From NCBI RefSeq assembly GCF_000511385.1, contig NC_023137.1, positions 1,805,001 through 1,869,000 on the forward strand: a stretch of DNA of 64,000 bases. Reading direction: 5' to 3'. Both the position numbers and the translations under genes were made by a program. The stretch is from Phaeobacter gallaeciensis DSM 26640. Lineage in GTDB: Bacteria; Pseudomonadota; Alphaproteobacteria; Rhodobacterales; Rhodobacteraceae. The notes beneath the pieces are model-generated. The model made no database searches, was not told where the DNA came from, and saw only the letters and a list, made by a program, of their open reading frames with translations. Below, piece by piece: positions 32,491 to 42,286 of the stretch. Position 1 is the first letter of the stretch. Each line of letters starts with the position of its first letter.

Positions 32491-33495
32491 TCACATGGCA
32501 GGCGGTGCTGACTTGCTACCCCGCTCGCGGTATGGCGTAGTATCATAGTGGGCACGATAGCATTTTGAAAAATGCGACGGTGAGGCAAATCCGCAGGCAA
32601 GTGCCACGTTGATCACACTCATATCGGTCTGCATCAGCAGGTTGCGTGCCTTTTGCAACCGCAGCTCCATGTAATACCGCTTCGGTGAGCGGTTCAGGTA
32701 GCGACGGAACAGCCGCTCAAGCTGACGCGTCGACATGCCCACATTCTGCGCCAGAATCGATGGGCTGATCGGCTCCTCAATATTGGCCTCCATCATCTGG
32801 ATCACCATGGAGAGTTTGGGGTGCCGCACACCGATCCGCGTGGGAATCGACAGACGCTGCGTGTCTTGATCGGTGCGAATCGACGAATAGATCAGCTGGT
32901 CCGCGACGGAATTGGCGATATCCTCCCCATGATCGCTGGCAATCAGCTTCAGCATTAGATCGATGGAGGAGGTCCCGCCCGCCGTGGACATCCGATTGCC
33001 ATCAATGACAAACACCGACTTCGTCAGCTCAACCTCATCGAATTCCTCATTGAAACTATCGGCATTTTCCCAGTGAATCGTCGCCCGCTTGCCATCCAGC
33101 AATCCCGCGCGCGCCAGAGAGTAAGAGGCGGTACACAGCCCCCCGATCTTCAACCCCTTGCGGGCCTCGCGGCGCAGCCAGGACAACAGCTTTTTCGTGG
33201 TGGCCTCCTGCACCGAAATGCCGGAACACAACAGAATTGTGTCATCGCGCTGCAACTCCACCAGATCATCATCAACCTGAAAGGAGGTTCCTGCCGAACA
33301 ACTCACCGTGCGACCTCCCTCAGCCAGCAAAGTCCAGGTGTAGACTTCACGCCCCATCATCCGGTTCGCGATCCGCAGGCATTCCAGCGCGGAGGCAAAC
33401 GACAGCATGGAAAAACTATCCAGCAAAACAAAGGCGTAGCGCCGGGTGTGAGGGCCAGTGGCCGGGCTTGTCGTGGGCTTGCTTTGCGTCCGCAT
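32491..33495 (-). CDS. GlxA-family AraC-type transcriptional regulator
   Basis: 334 aa. Residues about 18-195 are a DJ-1/PfpI-like amidotransferase fold (YAFVLLDSFSMLSFASALEC, then IGGLCTASYSLARAGLLDG). Residues about 230-325 hold two AraC helix-turn-helix motifs (ILAQNVGMSTRQLERLFRRY and VINVALACGFASPSHFSKCY). Regulators of this type in roseobacters control choline, betaine, carnitine or amino-acid breakdown genes. No such target is adjacent; the divergent gene is DAHP synthase. Confidence 0.88.
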   Translation of the reverse strand: MRTQSKPTTSPATGPHTRRYAFVLLDSFSMLSFASALECLRIANRMMGREVYTWTLLAEGGRTVSCSAGTSFQVDDDLVELQRDDTILLCSGISVQEATTKKLLSWLRREARKGLKIGGLCTASYSLARAGLLDGKRATIHWENADSFNEEFDEVELTKSVFVIDGNRMSTAGGTSSIDLMLKLIASDHGEDIANSVADQLIYSSIRTDQDTQRLSIPTRIGVRHPKLSMVIQMMEANIEEPISPSILAQNVGMSTRQLERLFRRYLNRSPKRYYMELRLQKARNLLMQTDMSVINVALACGFASPSHFSKCYRAHYDTTPYRERGSKSAPPAM

Positions 33496-33675
33496 GGCCA
33501 GCGTCCTTATTCAAAATCTCTGTTTTTCGCAAAGCCGGTTTTTGCGAAATTCGGGCACCGTGTTCACAGCTTCGCGGTGTCGTCAAGACTTTGCAAATCT
33601 AAACTGGTCAGCGCGGGTGCGATTTCGTATAGATGTCCTTCTTTAACCTAAGACCTCTTATGCGGAGACACAGCT

Positions 33676-35046
33676 ATGAGTGAGTGGCAAAAATCGACCT
33701 GGCGCCAGAAACCGCGGGTGCAAATGCCAGAATATACCAACGCCGACGCGCTGTCGGCTGTTGAGGCTCAGCTGTCGAAGTATCCGCCCTTGGTATTTGC
33801 GGGTGAGGCACGACGGCTGAAACAGCACCTTGGCGCTGCGGGCCGGGGTGAGGCGTTCCTGCTGCAAGGCGGCGATTGCGCCGAGAGCTTTGATCAATTC
33901 AGCGCCGACGCGATCCGCGATACCTTCAAGGTGATGCTGCAGATGGCGATGGTGCTGACCTATGGCGCCAAGGTGCCGGTTATCAAAGTGGGCCGCATGG
34001 CGGGCCAGTTCGCCAAGCCGCGCAGTGCCCCCACGGAAACCGTGAACGGTGTGGAACTGCCCAGCTACCGCGGCGATATCATCAACGATCTGGCTTTCAC
34101 CGAAGCATCGCGCGTGCCTGATCCGCAGCGCATGTTGCAGGCCTATACCCAGGCCGCCGCAACCGTGAACCTGATCCGGGCCTTTTCGACCGGCGGCTAT
34201 GCGGATGTGAACCAGGTCCACGCATGGACCCTGGGCTTCACCGAGGGCGAGAAGGCCGAAAGCTACCGTGAAATGGCGAATCGGATCACCGATACGCTCG
34301 ACTTCATGAAGGCCGCGGGCATCAACAATGACACCGCCCACACCTTGCAGTCGGTGGAATTCTACACCAGCCACGAAGGTCTGCTGTTGGAGTATGAAGA
34401 GGCGCTGACCCGTCTGGATTCCACCTCCGGCAAATGGCTGGCCGGTTCCGGCCACATGCTGTGGATTGGCGACCGCACCCGTCAGCCTGACGGCGCCCAT
34501 GTTGAATTCTGTAGCGGCGTTCAGAATCCGATTGGCCTGAAATGTGGCCCGACCACCACCGCCGAAGATCTGAAGGTGCTGATGGCCAAGCTGAACCCCG
34601 AAAACGAAGAGGGGCGTCTGACCCTGATCGCGCGGTTCGGTGCAGGCAAGGCCGGTGAACACCTGCCGCGCTTGATCAAGGCGGTTCAGGAGGAGGGCGC
34701 CAAGGTAACTTGGGTCTGCGACCCGATGCATGGCAACACCATCAAATCCTCCTCTGGCTACAAGACCCGGCCGTTTGAAAGCGTGCTGCGTGAGGTCCGC
34801 GACTTCTTTGCGATCCACACCGCAGAGGGCACAATCCCGGGCGGCGTGCATTTCGAGATGACCGGTCAGGATGTCACTGAATGCACCGGCGGCGTGCGCG
34901 CCGTGACCGATGAGGATCTGAGCGATCGCTACCATACCGCCTGCGATCCACGCCTGAACGCCAGCCAGTCCTTGGAACTGGCCTTCCTGGTGGCTGAAGA
35001 AGTGTCTCAGCTGCGTGCCCGCACCTCTGAGCGTCAGGCAGGATGA
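33676..35046 (+). CDS. Class II 3-deoxy-7-phosphoheptulonate synthase
   Basis: 456 aa of the plant-like class II DAHP synthase: N-terminal [17 protein letters not shown], then [50 protein letters not shown] and [15 protein letters not shown]. It catalyses the first step of the shikimate pathway in the cytoplasm, from PEP and erythrose 4-phosphate. It is monocistronic, with its own terminator. aroQ, another shikimate gene, lies 24 kb away. Confidence 0.93.
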   Translation: MSEWQKSTWRQKPRVQMPEYTNADALSAVEAQLSKYPPLVFAGEARRLKQHLGAAGRGEAFLLQGGDCAESFDQFSADAIRDTFKVMLQMAMVLTYGAKVPVIKVGRMAGQFAKPRSAPTETVNGVELPSYRGDIINDLAFTEASRVPDPQRMLQAYTQAAATVNLIRAFSTGGYADVNQVHAWTLGFTEGEKAESYREMANRITDTLDFMKAAGINNDTAHTLQSVEFYTSHEGLLLEYEEALTRLDSTSGKWLAGSGHMLWIGDRTRQPDGAHVEFCSGVQNPIGLKCGPTTTAEDLKVLMAKLNPENEEGRLTLIARFGAGKAGEHLPRLIKAVQEEGAKVTWVCDPMHGNTIKSSSGYKTRPFESVLREVRDFFAIHTAEGTIPGGVHFEMTGQDVTECTGGVRAVTDEDLSDRYHTACDPRLNASQSLELAFLVAEEVSQLRARTSERQAG

Positions 35047-35096
35047 TCCTGTAGCTGGCGACAGTCAACGACACAGATCGCCAGTATATGGCGACT

Positions 35097-35131
35097 ATCC
35101 CTCATCCCAGTTCGGGGTGAGGGATTTTTTA
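35097..35131 (+). terminator. Terminator of the DAHP synthase gene
   Basis: Stem ATCCCTCATCCC / GGGGTGAGGGAT (one G-T pair), loop of five, then six T. Confidence 0.9.
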
Positions 35132-35246
35132 CTTTCAATCACTTACTTCATATACCTCATCTTCACCGCAAGCGTTGGGTGAGATCCAGCAGGCAAAACC
35201 AAGGGCGATTCACGGGGCGATTACAGCTCCCCCACAAAACGGGAAA

Positions 35247-35272
35247 CGCCCCGGACTTTCTGTCGCGGGGCG
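35247..35272 (-). terminator. Possible terminator of the PAS protein gene
   Basis: Seven-base stem CGCCCCG / CGGGGCG, about 70 bases beyond the leftward stop. On the minus strand it is followed by TTTCCCGTTTT, an interrupted T-run, so strength is doubtful. Confidence 0.45.
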
Positions 35273-35340
35273 ATCGCTTTCTAGCTATGTCCAGTAGCGC
35301 GAAAGGAATTCGGAATAAATGTGCTTGGTGCGGACGGACC

Positions 35341-36210
35341 TCAGTCCTTGCTGACAACCAAACGCAGGTGGCCGCCGCGTTTCTTGGTCTTTTCCTCGGC
35401 CTGCTCTGCCGCAGGCGCTGCCGGTGTCTCAGTCGACATCTGCCGACTGCGCTCGATTAGGGCGCGGGCCTCGGTCATAACAGTAGATTCACGTTCAAAC
35501 CGCGCCTGAGTTTCGGCAAAGCCGGGGTTCGGCGTGTTAACGTCCTTCGCTGCCGGTGCAGGTGTCGGGATCGGGGCCGCAGGTTTCGCGGGTGCAGTCT
35601 GATCTGCCACGCGCGGCTTCGCCTTGAAGGGCGCATTGCCGGTCGGGCTGACCTGACGGATCTGCGTTTCTGTCACCGAGAACCGCTGCGAGGTCCCTGT
35701 CGGGTTGCCTTCGGAGATGAAGACCCCAAGCGCCCGGCTGACATCGCCCAGATCACTGCGTAGCGGCAGCAGCAACATGCGCGCCTCGCGGGCACCGCGC
35801 AGGCGATTGTTCTCGGTCTGCAAGGTCAGCTCGATGATGGCAGGGGTGTCGAACATGGTCTCCAGTGCCGCGCTGACCTGCTTGCGGGCTGCCGGGGTGA
35901 AGAAAGCGGTGATGGGCATGCCGCGCACTTCCATACCCGCCATTTCATTAACCCGCTGACCAGCCAGACGGAAACGGGCGATGCCGGGAGCGATACGCTC
36001 CAGAATGAAGGTCTGGGGCAGGATGTTTTCCAGCCCGCGCGGATCGATCTGCGACCGGCTGGGAATATCGTCGCCACGGCGCAGAGCGGTCCAATAGGCC
36101 TCCGCCTGTCGCATGGGCGACAGCGATCCCGCTGCGCGGAAGCGATCCATTGCCACAACCTTGGTTTGACCTTCGGTCTGATTGTTATCTTTGCGGCCGC
36201 CAAAAAACAT
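35341..36210 (-). CDS. PAS-domain protein (PAS_5 family)
   Basis: 289 aa from ATG 36210 (AGCGAGG ribosome site nine bases upstream; ATGs up to 36312 are in frame). Residues about 20-165 form the PAS_5 domain found in Rhodobacterales and rhizobia: PMRQAEAYWTALRRGDDIPS, then FILERIAPGIARFRLAGQ. The C-terminal 100 residues are a Pro/Ala-rich linker and a basic end (KKRGGHLRLVVSKD). It has no output domain, so it probably works by protein contact. Function unknown. Confidence 0.78.
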   Translation of the reverse strand: MFFGGRKDNNQTEGQTKVVAMDRFRAAGSLSPMRQAEAYWTALRRGDDIPSRSQIDPRGLENILPQTFILERIAPGIARFRLAGQRVNEMAGMEVRGMPITAFFTPAARKQVSAALETMFDTPAIIELTLQTENNRLRGAREARMLLLPLRSDLGDVSRALGVFISEGNPTGTSQRFSVTETQIRQVSPTGNAPFKAKPRVADQTAPAKPAAPIPTPAPAAKDVNTPNPGFAETQARFERESTVMTEARALIERSRQMSTETPAAPAAEQAEEKTKKRGGHLRLVVSKD

Positions 36211-36455
36211 CGCTGTCATCCTCGCTGGATCCGGCTGGGTCATGCGCCAAGCTAAAGTTGGTTGCCTAACGATTAATGCCGAATTGGTTATCCTGAAGTT
36301 AACATGCCACAATCTTATTCAATTTTGGACTATTTCTTTAATCAATGGTTAACACTTTAGGATAGGTCTCCGCGCTTATGGACTTGTCCGCTGGCCGTTT
36401 GTAAACCTGTGGCGAGGCGAAACAGCGCCTTCAGTGCTCCGGGAGGCCGCAGACA

Positions 36456-37352
36456 ATGACCATCCATTCCATGACGGGCTTTGCCGCAGGGCAGGGCAGC
36501 ATAGGGGCGCATAGCTGGTCGTGCGAATTGCGCTCGGTAAATGCCAAGGGGCTGGACCTTCGCTTGCGCATCCCCGACTGGCTGGACGGGCTTGAAACCA
36601 ACCTGCGCGGGCAATTGAGCAAGGCGCTGTCGCGCGGCAATGTCTCCATGACACTGCGGATCAACCGCAGCGAGGAGGCTGCCGCCGCCCTTCAGATCAA
36701 CCAAGGGGCCCTGGCAACGCTGCTGACAGCCGTGGCTGAGGTGGAACGACAGGCCGCTGCTGCGGGGATCACCTTGGCTCAGACCTCTGCCACGGATCTT
36801 CTGACGCAACGGGGCGTGCTGGAGCAGGCCAGCGGCAGCGACGACCCCGCGCCCATCGTGGCGGCGCTCAGCACTGATTTCGCCGCAATCCTGTCCGACT
36901 TCGTTAACATGCGCGCCAGCGAAGGGGCCGCGTTGAAGGCCGTGCTGCTGGATCAGCTCGAACAAATCAGCACCCTGCGCGAGGAAGCCGCGCGCCGCGC
37001 AGAGGCCCGCAAACCGGACGTCGCCGCAACCCTGCGCAGCAATCTGGCGTGGGTGCTGGAGAACAGTGAAGGTGTGGATGAAACGCGGCTGGCACAGGAA
37101 CTGGCACTTCTAGCGGTGAAAGCGGATGTCACCGAGGAGCTGGATCGTCTGACCGCCCATGTTGCAGCTGCGCGGGAATTGCTGTCCAAGGGTGGCGCCG
37201 TCGGGCGCAAATTGGATTTTCTGATGCAGGAATTCAACCGAGAGGCCAATACGCTCTGCGCCAAGGCGCAAAACAGCGACCTGACAGCGGTTGGGCTTGA
37301 GCTGAAAGCGGTGATCGACCAGATGCGCGAGCAGGTTCAGAACATCGAATAG
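36456..37352 (+). CDS. YicC family endoribonuclease
   Basis: 298 aa beginning MTIHSMTGFAAGQG, the invariant start of YicC/YloC proteins, with GGGAGG ribosome site. The C-terminal DUF1732 part is typical: GRKLDFLMQEFNREANTLCA and DLTAVGLELKAVIDQMREQV. YicC is an RNase that cleaves small RNAs and mRNA. It directly precedes gmk, a very common pairing in proteobacteria. Confidence 0.92.
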   Translation: MTIHSMTGFAAGQGSIGAHSWSCELRSVNAKGLDLRLRIPDWLDGLETNLRGQLSKALSRGNVSMTLRINRSEEAAAALQINQGALATLLTAVAEVERQAAAAGITLAQTSATDLLTQRGVLEQASGSDDPAPIVAALSTDFAAILSDFVNMRASEGAALKAVLLDQLEQISTLREEAARRAEARKPDVAATLRSNLAWVLENSEGVDETRLAQELALLAVKADVTEELDRLTAHVAAARELLSKGGAVGRKLDFLMQEFNREANTLCAKAQNSDLTAVGLELKAVIDQMREQVQNIE

Positions 37353-37393
37353 AAACCAGAATAACAACAAATATAATATAAGGAGAGCATGCC

Positions 37394-38035
37394 ATGGCAG
37401 ATCGGCGCGGCCTGTTGATTATCCTTTCTTCGCCCTCTGGGGCCGGGAAATCCACATTGGCGAAACGGTTGCGGTCCTGGGATCCCAGCATTGAATTTTC
37501 CGTCTCTGCCACCACGCGCAACCCGCGCCCCGGCGAGACGGATGGGCAGGATTACCATTTCATCACCACTGACGCCTTCAAGACCGCCGTGAGTGAAGGC
37601 AATATGCTGGAACACGCCCATGTCTTCGGCAATTTCTATGGCTCCCCCAAAGGGCCGGTGAAGGCGGCGATTGATGGCGGGCGCGACGTGCTATTCGATA
37701 TCGACTGGCAGGGCGCACAGCAGATCCGCAACTCAGACCTGGGTCAGCACACGCTGTCGATCTTCCTTCTGCCGCCCTCGATCGGAGAGTTGCGCCGCCG
37801 ACTGGAGACCCGCGCACAGGATGATGCCGCGACGATCACCCGCCGAATGGAGAAAAGCTGGGATGAGATCAGCCACTGGGGCAGCTATGATCATGTGCTG
37901 ATCAATGATGATCTGGATGCCACCGAACTGCAGCTGAAGACCATCATCACCGCGACCCGTCTGCGCCGCATCCAGCAGCCCCATCTGGTGGATCATGTGC
38001 GCGGTCTGCAAAGCGAATTTGAGGAGCTGTCATGA
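37394..38035 (+). CDS. gmk: Guanylate kinase
   Basis: 213 aa with AAGGAGAG ribosome site. P-loop [10 protein letters not shown] at residues 12-21; GMP-binding part [21 protein letters not shown]; lid region [17 protein letters not shown]. It phosphorylates GMP to GDP. It overlaps the next gene as ATGA. Confidence 0.95.
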   Translation: MADRRGLLIILSSPSGAGKSTLAKRLRSWDPSIEFSVSATTRNPRPGETDGQDYHFITTDAFKTAVSEGNMLEHAHVFGNFYGSPKGPVKAAIDGGRDVLFDIDWQGAQQIRNSDLGQHTLSIFLLPPSIGELRRRLETRAQDDAATITRRMEKSWDEISHWGSYDHVLINDDLDATELQLKTIITATRLRRIQQPHLVDHVRGLQSEFEELS

Positions 38036-38553
38036 CCCTTTATGCCCTTGGTGACAAAACCCCTGAACTCCACGCCGATACATGGGTTGCGCCGGATGCC
38101 AATCTCATCGGCCTTGTGGTGCTGGAGGAGGGGGCTTCGGTCTGGTTCGGCAGCACCATCCGTGCGGATCACGAGGAGATCCGCATCGGGCGTGGTTCAA
38201 ACGTGCAGGAAAACTGCGTCATGCATATTGATGCAGGCTATCCGCTCACCATTGGCGAGAATTGCACCATCGGCCACAAGGTTATGCTGCATGGCTGCAC
38301 CATCGGCGACAACTCCCTGATCGGGATGGGGGCCACGGTGCTGAACGGGGCCAAGATCGGTAAGAACTGCCTGATCGGTGCGGGCGCTCTGATCACAGAG
38401 AATAAAGACATCCCAGATAACTCTCTGGTCATGGGCGCACCCGGCAAAATCGTGCGTGATGTGGATGAGGCGCTGGTTCAATCCCTGCGCCAAAGCGCCG
38501 AACACTATCAAGAAAACATGCGTCGTTTTCGCGACGAACTGACAGAGGTCTGA
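38032..38553 (+). CDS. Gamma carbonic anhydrase-like protein
   Basis: 173 aa, left-handed beta-helix of hexapeptide repeats ([40 protein letters not shown], then [20 protein letters not shown]). The three zinc histidines fit the M-H-I-D, G-H-K and L-H-G positions. The C-terminal helix ([11 protein letters not shown]) is standard for the YrdA/PaaY subgroup. Some members have carbonic anhydrase activity, others act as thioesterases, so the reaction is not certain. Coupled to gmk. Confidence 0.88.
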   Translation: MTLYALGDKTPELHADTWVAPDANLIGLVVLEEGASVWFGSTIRADHEEIRIGRGSNVQENCVMHIDAGYPLTIGENCTIGHKVMLHGCTIGDNSLIGMGATVLNGAKIGKNCLIGAGALITENKDIPDNSLVMGAPGKIVRDVDEALVQSLRQSAEHYQENMRRFRDELTEV

Positions 38554-38556
38554 CAC

Positions 38557-39738
38557 GTGAGAAATTCCAAAGGGTCGCTGATGCGGCCAGATCCCTTGCC
38601 CTTCAGCGCGAGCCATCCAGTGGTGACACCGCTCAGCCCTTCGGTTGTCTATGCCAGCGAAACGCCAGATGCGCTGGATGACCAGTATGAGGGTCGGGTG
38701 CATGGCTACACCTACTCGCGCGAAGGGCACCCAAATGCCGACGTGGTTGCCAAGCGGCTTGATGCGATGGAAGGCATGCCCGGCGGGGTCGTGACCGGCT
38801 CTGGCATGGCGGCGGTTTCGGCTGTACTGTTAGGGCTGCTGAAAACCGGCGATCACGTGATTGGTGGCAATCAACTGTATGGCCGCTCCATGCGCTTGAT
38901 GGCCGAGGATCTGCCACGTCTGGGCATTGCAACAACGCTGGCCGATCCCGGCGATGTGGCTGCAGTTGAGGCCGCGATCCGCCCCGAAACCAAGATGATC
39001 CTGGTCGAGGCCGTCTCAAACCCGACGCTGGCCGTGGCCGATATCGACGGGCTGGCGCAGCTCTGCAAGGATCGCGATATCCTGTTGGTGGTCGACAACA
39101 CCTTCACCACGCCACGGGGCTTTCGCCCCTTTGATCATGGCGCGGATATCGTCATCCATTCCATTACCAAGCTTTTGGCAGGGCATTCCGATGTGATGCT
39201 GGGCTATGTCGTGGCCAAGGATCCTGAGATCAACACGCGTCTCAGCATCTATGTGGTGACCACCGGGATGACCCCCAGCCCGTTTGATTGCTGGCTGGCA
39301 GAACGCGGCATGTTGTCGTTTGAGCTGCGGTTTGAGCGCGCGCAGGCCACCGCGGTGATGCTGGCTGATCATCTGGCCGGACTACCCGGGGTGAAGCGGG
39401 TGATCTACCCGACCCGCAAGGACCATCCCGACCACGACCGCGCAATGGCGCTGTTGGACGGGAAAGGATGCAATATGGTCAGCTTTGAGCTGGAAGGCGG
39501 GCGCGCTGCGGCCAATGCCTTCACCCGTGGGGCCGATGGGCTGAACTTTGCCCCGACACTTGGGGATGTGGGCACCACGCTGTCACATCCCGCTTCCTCC
39601 TCACACCGTGCCCTCAGCGCGGAAGATCGCGCCAAACTTGGGTTGAGCGAAGGGTTCTTCCGGATCTCGGTCGGGCTTGAGGATCCGGACACACTCTGCG
39701 CTGTCTTCACCGAAGCGGTCGCGGCTGCCACGTCATAG
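38557..39738 (+). CDS. Cys/Met metabolism PLP-dependent enzyme (cystathionine gamma-synthase family)
   Basis: 393 aa from GTG 38557 (GAGG nine bases upstream; ATG 38581 is an alternative). Fold type I PLP enzyme: YSREGHPNADVVAKRLDAME, SGMAAVSAVLLGL, the PLP lysine in SITKLLAGHSDVMLG, and the substrate loop THPASSSH-like segment LSHPASSSHRALS. It ends DPDTLCAVFTEAV. It could be a cystathionine gamma-synthase, gamma-lyase or O-acetylhomoserine sulfhydrylase; sequence alone does not decide. It runs straight into the phosphate sensor gene. Confidence 0.88.
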   Translation: MRNSKGSLMRPDPLPFSASHPVVTPLSPSVVYASETPDALDDQYEGRVHGYTYSREGHPNADVVAKRLDAMEGMPGGVVTGSGMAAVSAVLLGLLKTGDHVIGGNQLYGRSMRLMAEDLPRLGIATTLADPGDVAAVEAAIRPETKMILVEAVSNPTLAVADIDGLAQLCKDRDILLVVDNTFTTPRGFRPFDHGADIVIHSITKLLAGHSDVMLGYVVAKDPEINTRLSIYVVTTGMTPSPFDCWLAERGMLSFELRFERAQATAVMLADHLAGLPGVKRVIYPTRKDHPDHDRAMALLDGKGCNMVSFELEGGRAAANAFTRGADGLNFAPTLGDVGTTLSHPASSSHRALSAEDRAKLGLSEGFFRISVGLEDPDTLCAVFTEAVAAATS

Positions 39739-39787
39739 TTACAATCGGTTTGTAACACGGCCGGCACAGCAACAAGGCGAGGGGCAA

Positions 39788-40828
39788 ATGACGCAGGATC
39801 TGATTGACGGTTTCATGGAGGCCATCCCCTTGCCAGCGGTACTGGTTGATCAAAGCGAAAGGTTCATCGCCGCAAATGCGGCGGCGACCACTCTGCTGGG
39901 CAATAATCTGGTCGGGCGTCATTTCGCCACCATCCTGCGCCAGCCCAATGTGGCGACTGCGATTGAGCGCTGTCTTTATGAACGCAGCGCCAAAACCGCG
40001 CGTCACCTGTCCAACGACGGCGCACAGGACACCACATTTGAGGTCGCCTTGCGTTATATTCCCGGCATTGGCGCGGTAAATGGTGGGGCGGCGCTGATCA
40101 GCCTCACCGATATCACAGAACGCGAGCAGGCCAGCCAGATGAGGCGTGATTTTGTCGCCAACGTCAGCCATGAGTTGCGCACGCCGCTGACAGCCCTCAT
40201 GGGGTTCATCGAAACGCTGCGTGGCCCTGCACGTGACGATGCCGCAGCACGGGACAGATTTCTGCAGATCATGCAGGATGAGGCCAATCGCATGAACCGC
40301 TTGGTCGGCGATCTCTTGTCGCTGAACCGGGTCGAGAGCGAAGAGCGTGTGCGCCCGCGCGCGCAGCTGGATCTGGGCGCACATCTGGCCTCTACGCTGA
40401 AGTCGCTGGAACCGGTGGCCGAGGCTGCGGATGTAGACCTCACACTGGAAATCCCGGAGGAGCCGACGCTGGTGACCGGCGATCCGGATCAGCTGCAGCA
40501 GGTCTTCACCAATCTTGTTGAGAATGCCATCAAATATGGTGGCGATCAGGTCACGCTGCGGCTCAGAACCCGCGACCGCGACCCCGCCGTACGTGCCGCC
40601 GCCGTCCGGGTTGAGGTGATCGACAATGGCGCAGGGATTGATCCCGTGCATCTGCCCCGGCTTACGGAACGGTTCTACCGCGTCGATACGCACAGATCGC
40701 GTGAGCAGGGCGGCACAGGGCTGGGGCTGGCGATCGTCAAACATATCATCAACCGCCATCGTGGCCGGATGCGGGTGGAAAGCGCTGCTGGGACGGGCAC
40801 GGTGTTCACCGTGATCCTGCCGCGCTGA
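39788..40828 (+). CDS. phoR: PhoR-like phosphate sensor histidine kinase, no membrane segment
   Basis: 346 aa from ATG 39788 (GCGAGGGGC ribosome site). Residues 1-115 form a PAS domain. Then come the H box FVANVSHELRTPLTALMGF with H128, N box NLVENAIKYGG, G1 VIDNGAGI and G2 GGTGLGLAIVKHI. This is the PhoR subfamily, and pst genes follow directly. Unlike E. coli PhoR, neither the protein nor its upstream frame has a hydrophobic segment, so it should be cytoplasmic or bound to the Pst/PhoU complex. It would phosphorylate PhoB. Confidence 0.88.
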   Translation: MTQDLIDGFMEAIPLPAVLVDQSERFIAANAAATTLLGNNLVGRHFATILRQPNVATAIERCLYERSAKTARHLSNDGAQDTTFEVALRYIPGIGAVNGGAALISLTDITEREQASQMRRDFVANVSHELRTPLTALMGFIETLRGPARDDAAARDRFLQIMQDEANRMNRLVGDLLSLNRVESEERVRPRAQLDLGAHLASTLKSLEPVAEAADVDLTLEIPEEPTLVTGDPDQLQQVFTNLVENAIKYGGDQVTLRLRTRDRDPAVRAAAVRVEVIDNGAGIDPVHLPRLTERFYRVDTHRSREQGGTGLGLAIVKHIINRHRGRMRVESAAGTGTVFTVILPR

Positions 40829-40850
40829 TACGCCGATGAGATTTGGCGCG

Positions 40851-40884
40851 CTGTATGTGACGACAAGCTGTATGTGACAACAAA
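40851..40884. repeat. Tandem 17-bp repeat upstream of pstS
   Basis: CTGTATGTGACGACAAG is followed at once by CTGTATGTGACAACAAA (two mismatches). The complement contains GTCACATACAG, which resembles PHO half-sites, but the 17-base period differs from the 11-base period of a PHO box. Confidence 0.8.
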
Positions 40885-40977
40885 CTGAGCGCGCGCTGCA
40901 AAGTTTGTCGCGAAACGTTAAGAAAACACGCCGCCGCCCAGCTGATTTGTCACAAAAAACGGGGCAACAACCGGGTT

Positions 40978-41006
40978 TGTCATACAGCTGTTACATAGCC
41001 GTCACA
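40978..41006 (+). promoter_or_regulatory. PHO box (PhoB binding site) of the pst operon
   Basis: Three 7-base half-sites spaced by 4 bases: TGTCATA, TGTTACA, CGTCACA. This matches the 11-base PhoB repeat (consensus CTGTCAT). A -10-like TTAGGT lies 19 bases further. A further TTGTCACA occurs near 40947. It explains phosphate-starvation control of the genes that follow. Confidence 0.85.
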
Positions 41007-41087
41007 AAAGGCACATGCGCCGCCCTTAGGTGAGGGCGCAAGATCATCACGGGATGATCCGGAAAATTGACACCCAAGGAGACACAG

Positions 41088-42143
41088 ATGTCCTTTGTGA
41101 AACTCACCGCTTCCGCCCTGGCCATTTCGGCTGTTTCTGCGACTGCTGCGGCAGCGCGCGATCAGGTTCAGGTGGCCGGTTCTTCGACCGTTCTGCCCTA
41201 TGCCTCAATCGTGGCCGAAGCCTTTGGCGAGAACTTCGACTTCCCGACACCGGTCGTTGAATCCGGTGGCTCCTCTGCCGGTCTTAAGCGGTTCTGCGAA
41301 GGTGTGGGTGAAAACACCATCGACGTCGCCAACGCATCGCGCCGCATCAAGGAAAAGGAAATCAAAGCCTGCGCCGAAAACGGCGTGACTGACATCATCG
41401 AAGTCCAGATCGGCTATGATGGCATCGTGTTCGCCAATGACATCAAGGGCAACGCCTTTGAATACACACCGACCGACTGGTTCCTGGCCCTGTCCGACGA
41501 AATCCTGGTTGATGGCAAAATGGCTGCCAACCCGAACAAGACCTGGGCCGATGTGAACAGCGCGTTTCCGGCACAAGATATCCAGGCCTTCATCCCCGGT
41601 ACCAAGCACGGCACCCGCGAAGTGTTCGAAGACAAGGTGATCCTGGCAGGCTGCGAAGCCACCGGCGCATTTGAGCACCTGCTGGAACACGCCGAAGGCG
41701 ACAGCGACAAAGCCAAGAAGAAAGCCGCAGAGAAAGCCTGTATCTCCCTGCGCACTGACGGCAAATCTGTCGACATCGACGGCGATTATACCGAGACCCT
41801 CGCCCGCATTGAGAGCAACAAGGACGGCATCGGCGTCTTCGGTCTGGCGTTCTACGAGAACAACACCGACAAGCTGCAGGTTGCGACCATGTCCGGCGTT
41901 GTGCCCACCACCGAAAGCATCGCCGAAGGTGAATACCCGGTATCGCGCCCGCTGTTCTTCTATGTGAAGAAAGCCCATATCGGCGTGATCCCTGGCCTCA
42001 AAGAATATGCTGAATTCTTCGTCGCAGACGAAGTGGCCGGCCCCGATGGCCCGCTGGCAGAATACGGTCTGGTTGCCGACCCCGAGTTGACCAAGACCCA
42101 GGCTGTGGTCTCCGAAGAAGAGGTCATCGGCGGCAACTCCTGA
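41088..42143 (+). CDS. pstS: Phosphate ABC transporter substrate-binding protein PstS
   Basis: 351 aa from ATG 41088 (CAAGGAGAC ribosome site), with a signal peptide (LTASALAISAVSATAAAA). The phosphate-binding motifs are clear: VAGSSTVLPYA, ESGGSSAGLKRFCEG, then DVANASRRIKEKE and PGTKHGTREVFED. This is the larger alphaproteobacterial PstS type. First gene of the PHO-box-controlled operon; scavenges phosphate in the periplasm. Confidence 0.94.
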   Translation: MSFVKLTASALAISAVSATAAAARDQVQVAGSSTVLPYASIVAEAFGENFDFPTPVVESGGSSAGLKRFCEGVGENTIDVANASRRIKEKEIKACAENGVTDIIEVQIGYDGIVFANDIKGNAFEYTPTDWFLALSDEILVDGKMAANPNKTWADVNSAFPAQDIQAFIPGTKHGTREVFEDKVILAGCEATGAFEHLLEHAEGDSDKAKKKAAEKACISLRTDGKSVDIDGDYTETLARIESNKDGIGVFGLAFYENNTDKLQVATMSGVVPTTESIAEGEYPVSRPLFFYVKKAHIGVIPGLKEYAEFFVADEVAGPDGPLAEYGLVADPELTKTQAVVSEEEVIGGNS

Positions 42144-42286
42144 TCGCCCGGCCAAAATGACACTGCGGGCCGGGGCATATGAAATTGCCCCGGCCCAATT
42201 TATGACCACCCAAGACCCCCTTTGCAATCCGGCATGGTCGGCTCTTGCAGAACCGGATCTCTGATCACACTCAAACGGAGTAGCTG

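Noticed and set aside
33658..34935. 425-codon open frame on the minus strand
   Set aside because: It lies wholly over the DAHP synthase gene, is rich in His/Gly/Gln from reversed codons and has no ribosome site; a shadow frame.
39707..40759. 350-codon open frame on the minus strand
   Set aside because: Shadow of the phoR gene; the composition is not protein-like.
41205..42227. 340-codon open frame on the minus strand
   Set aside because: Shadow of pstS caused by high third-position G+C.
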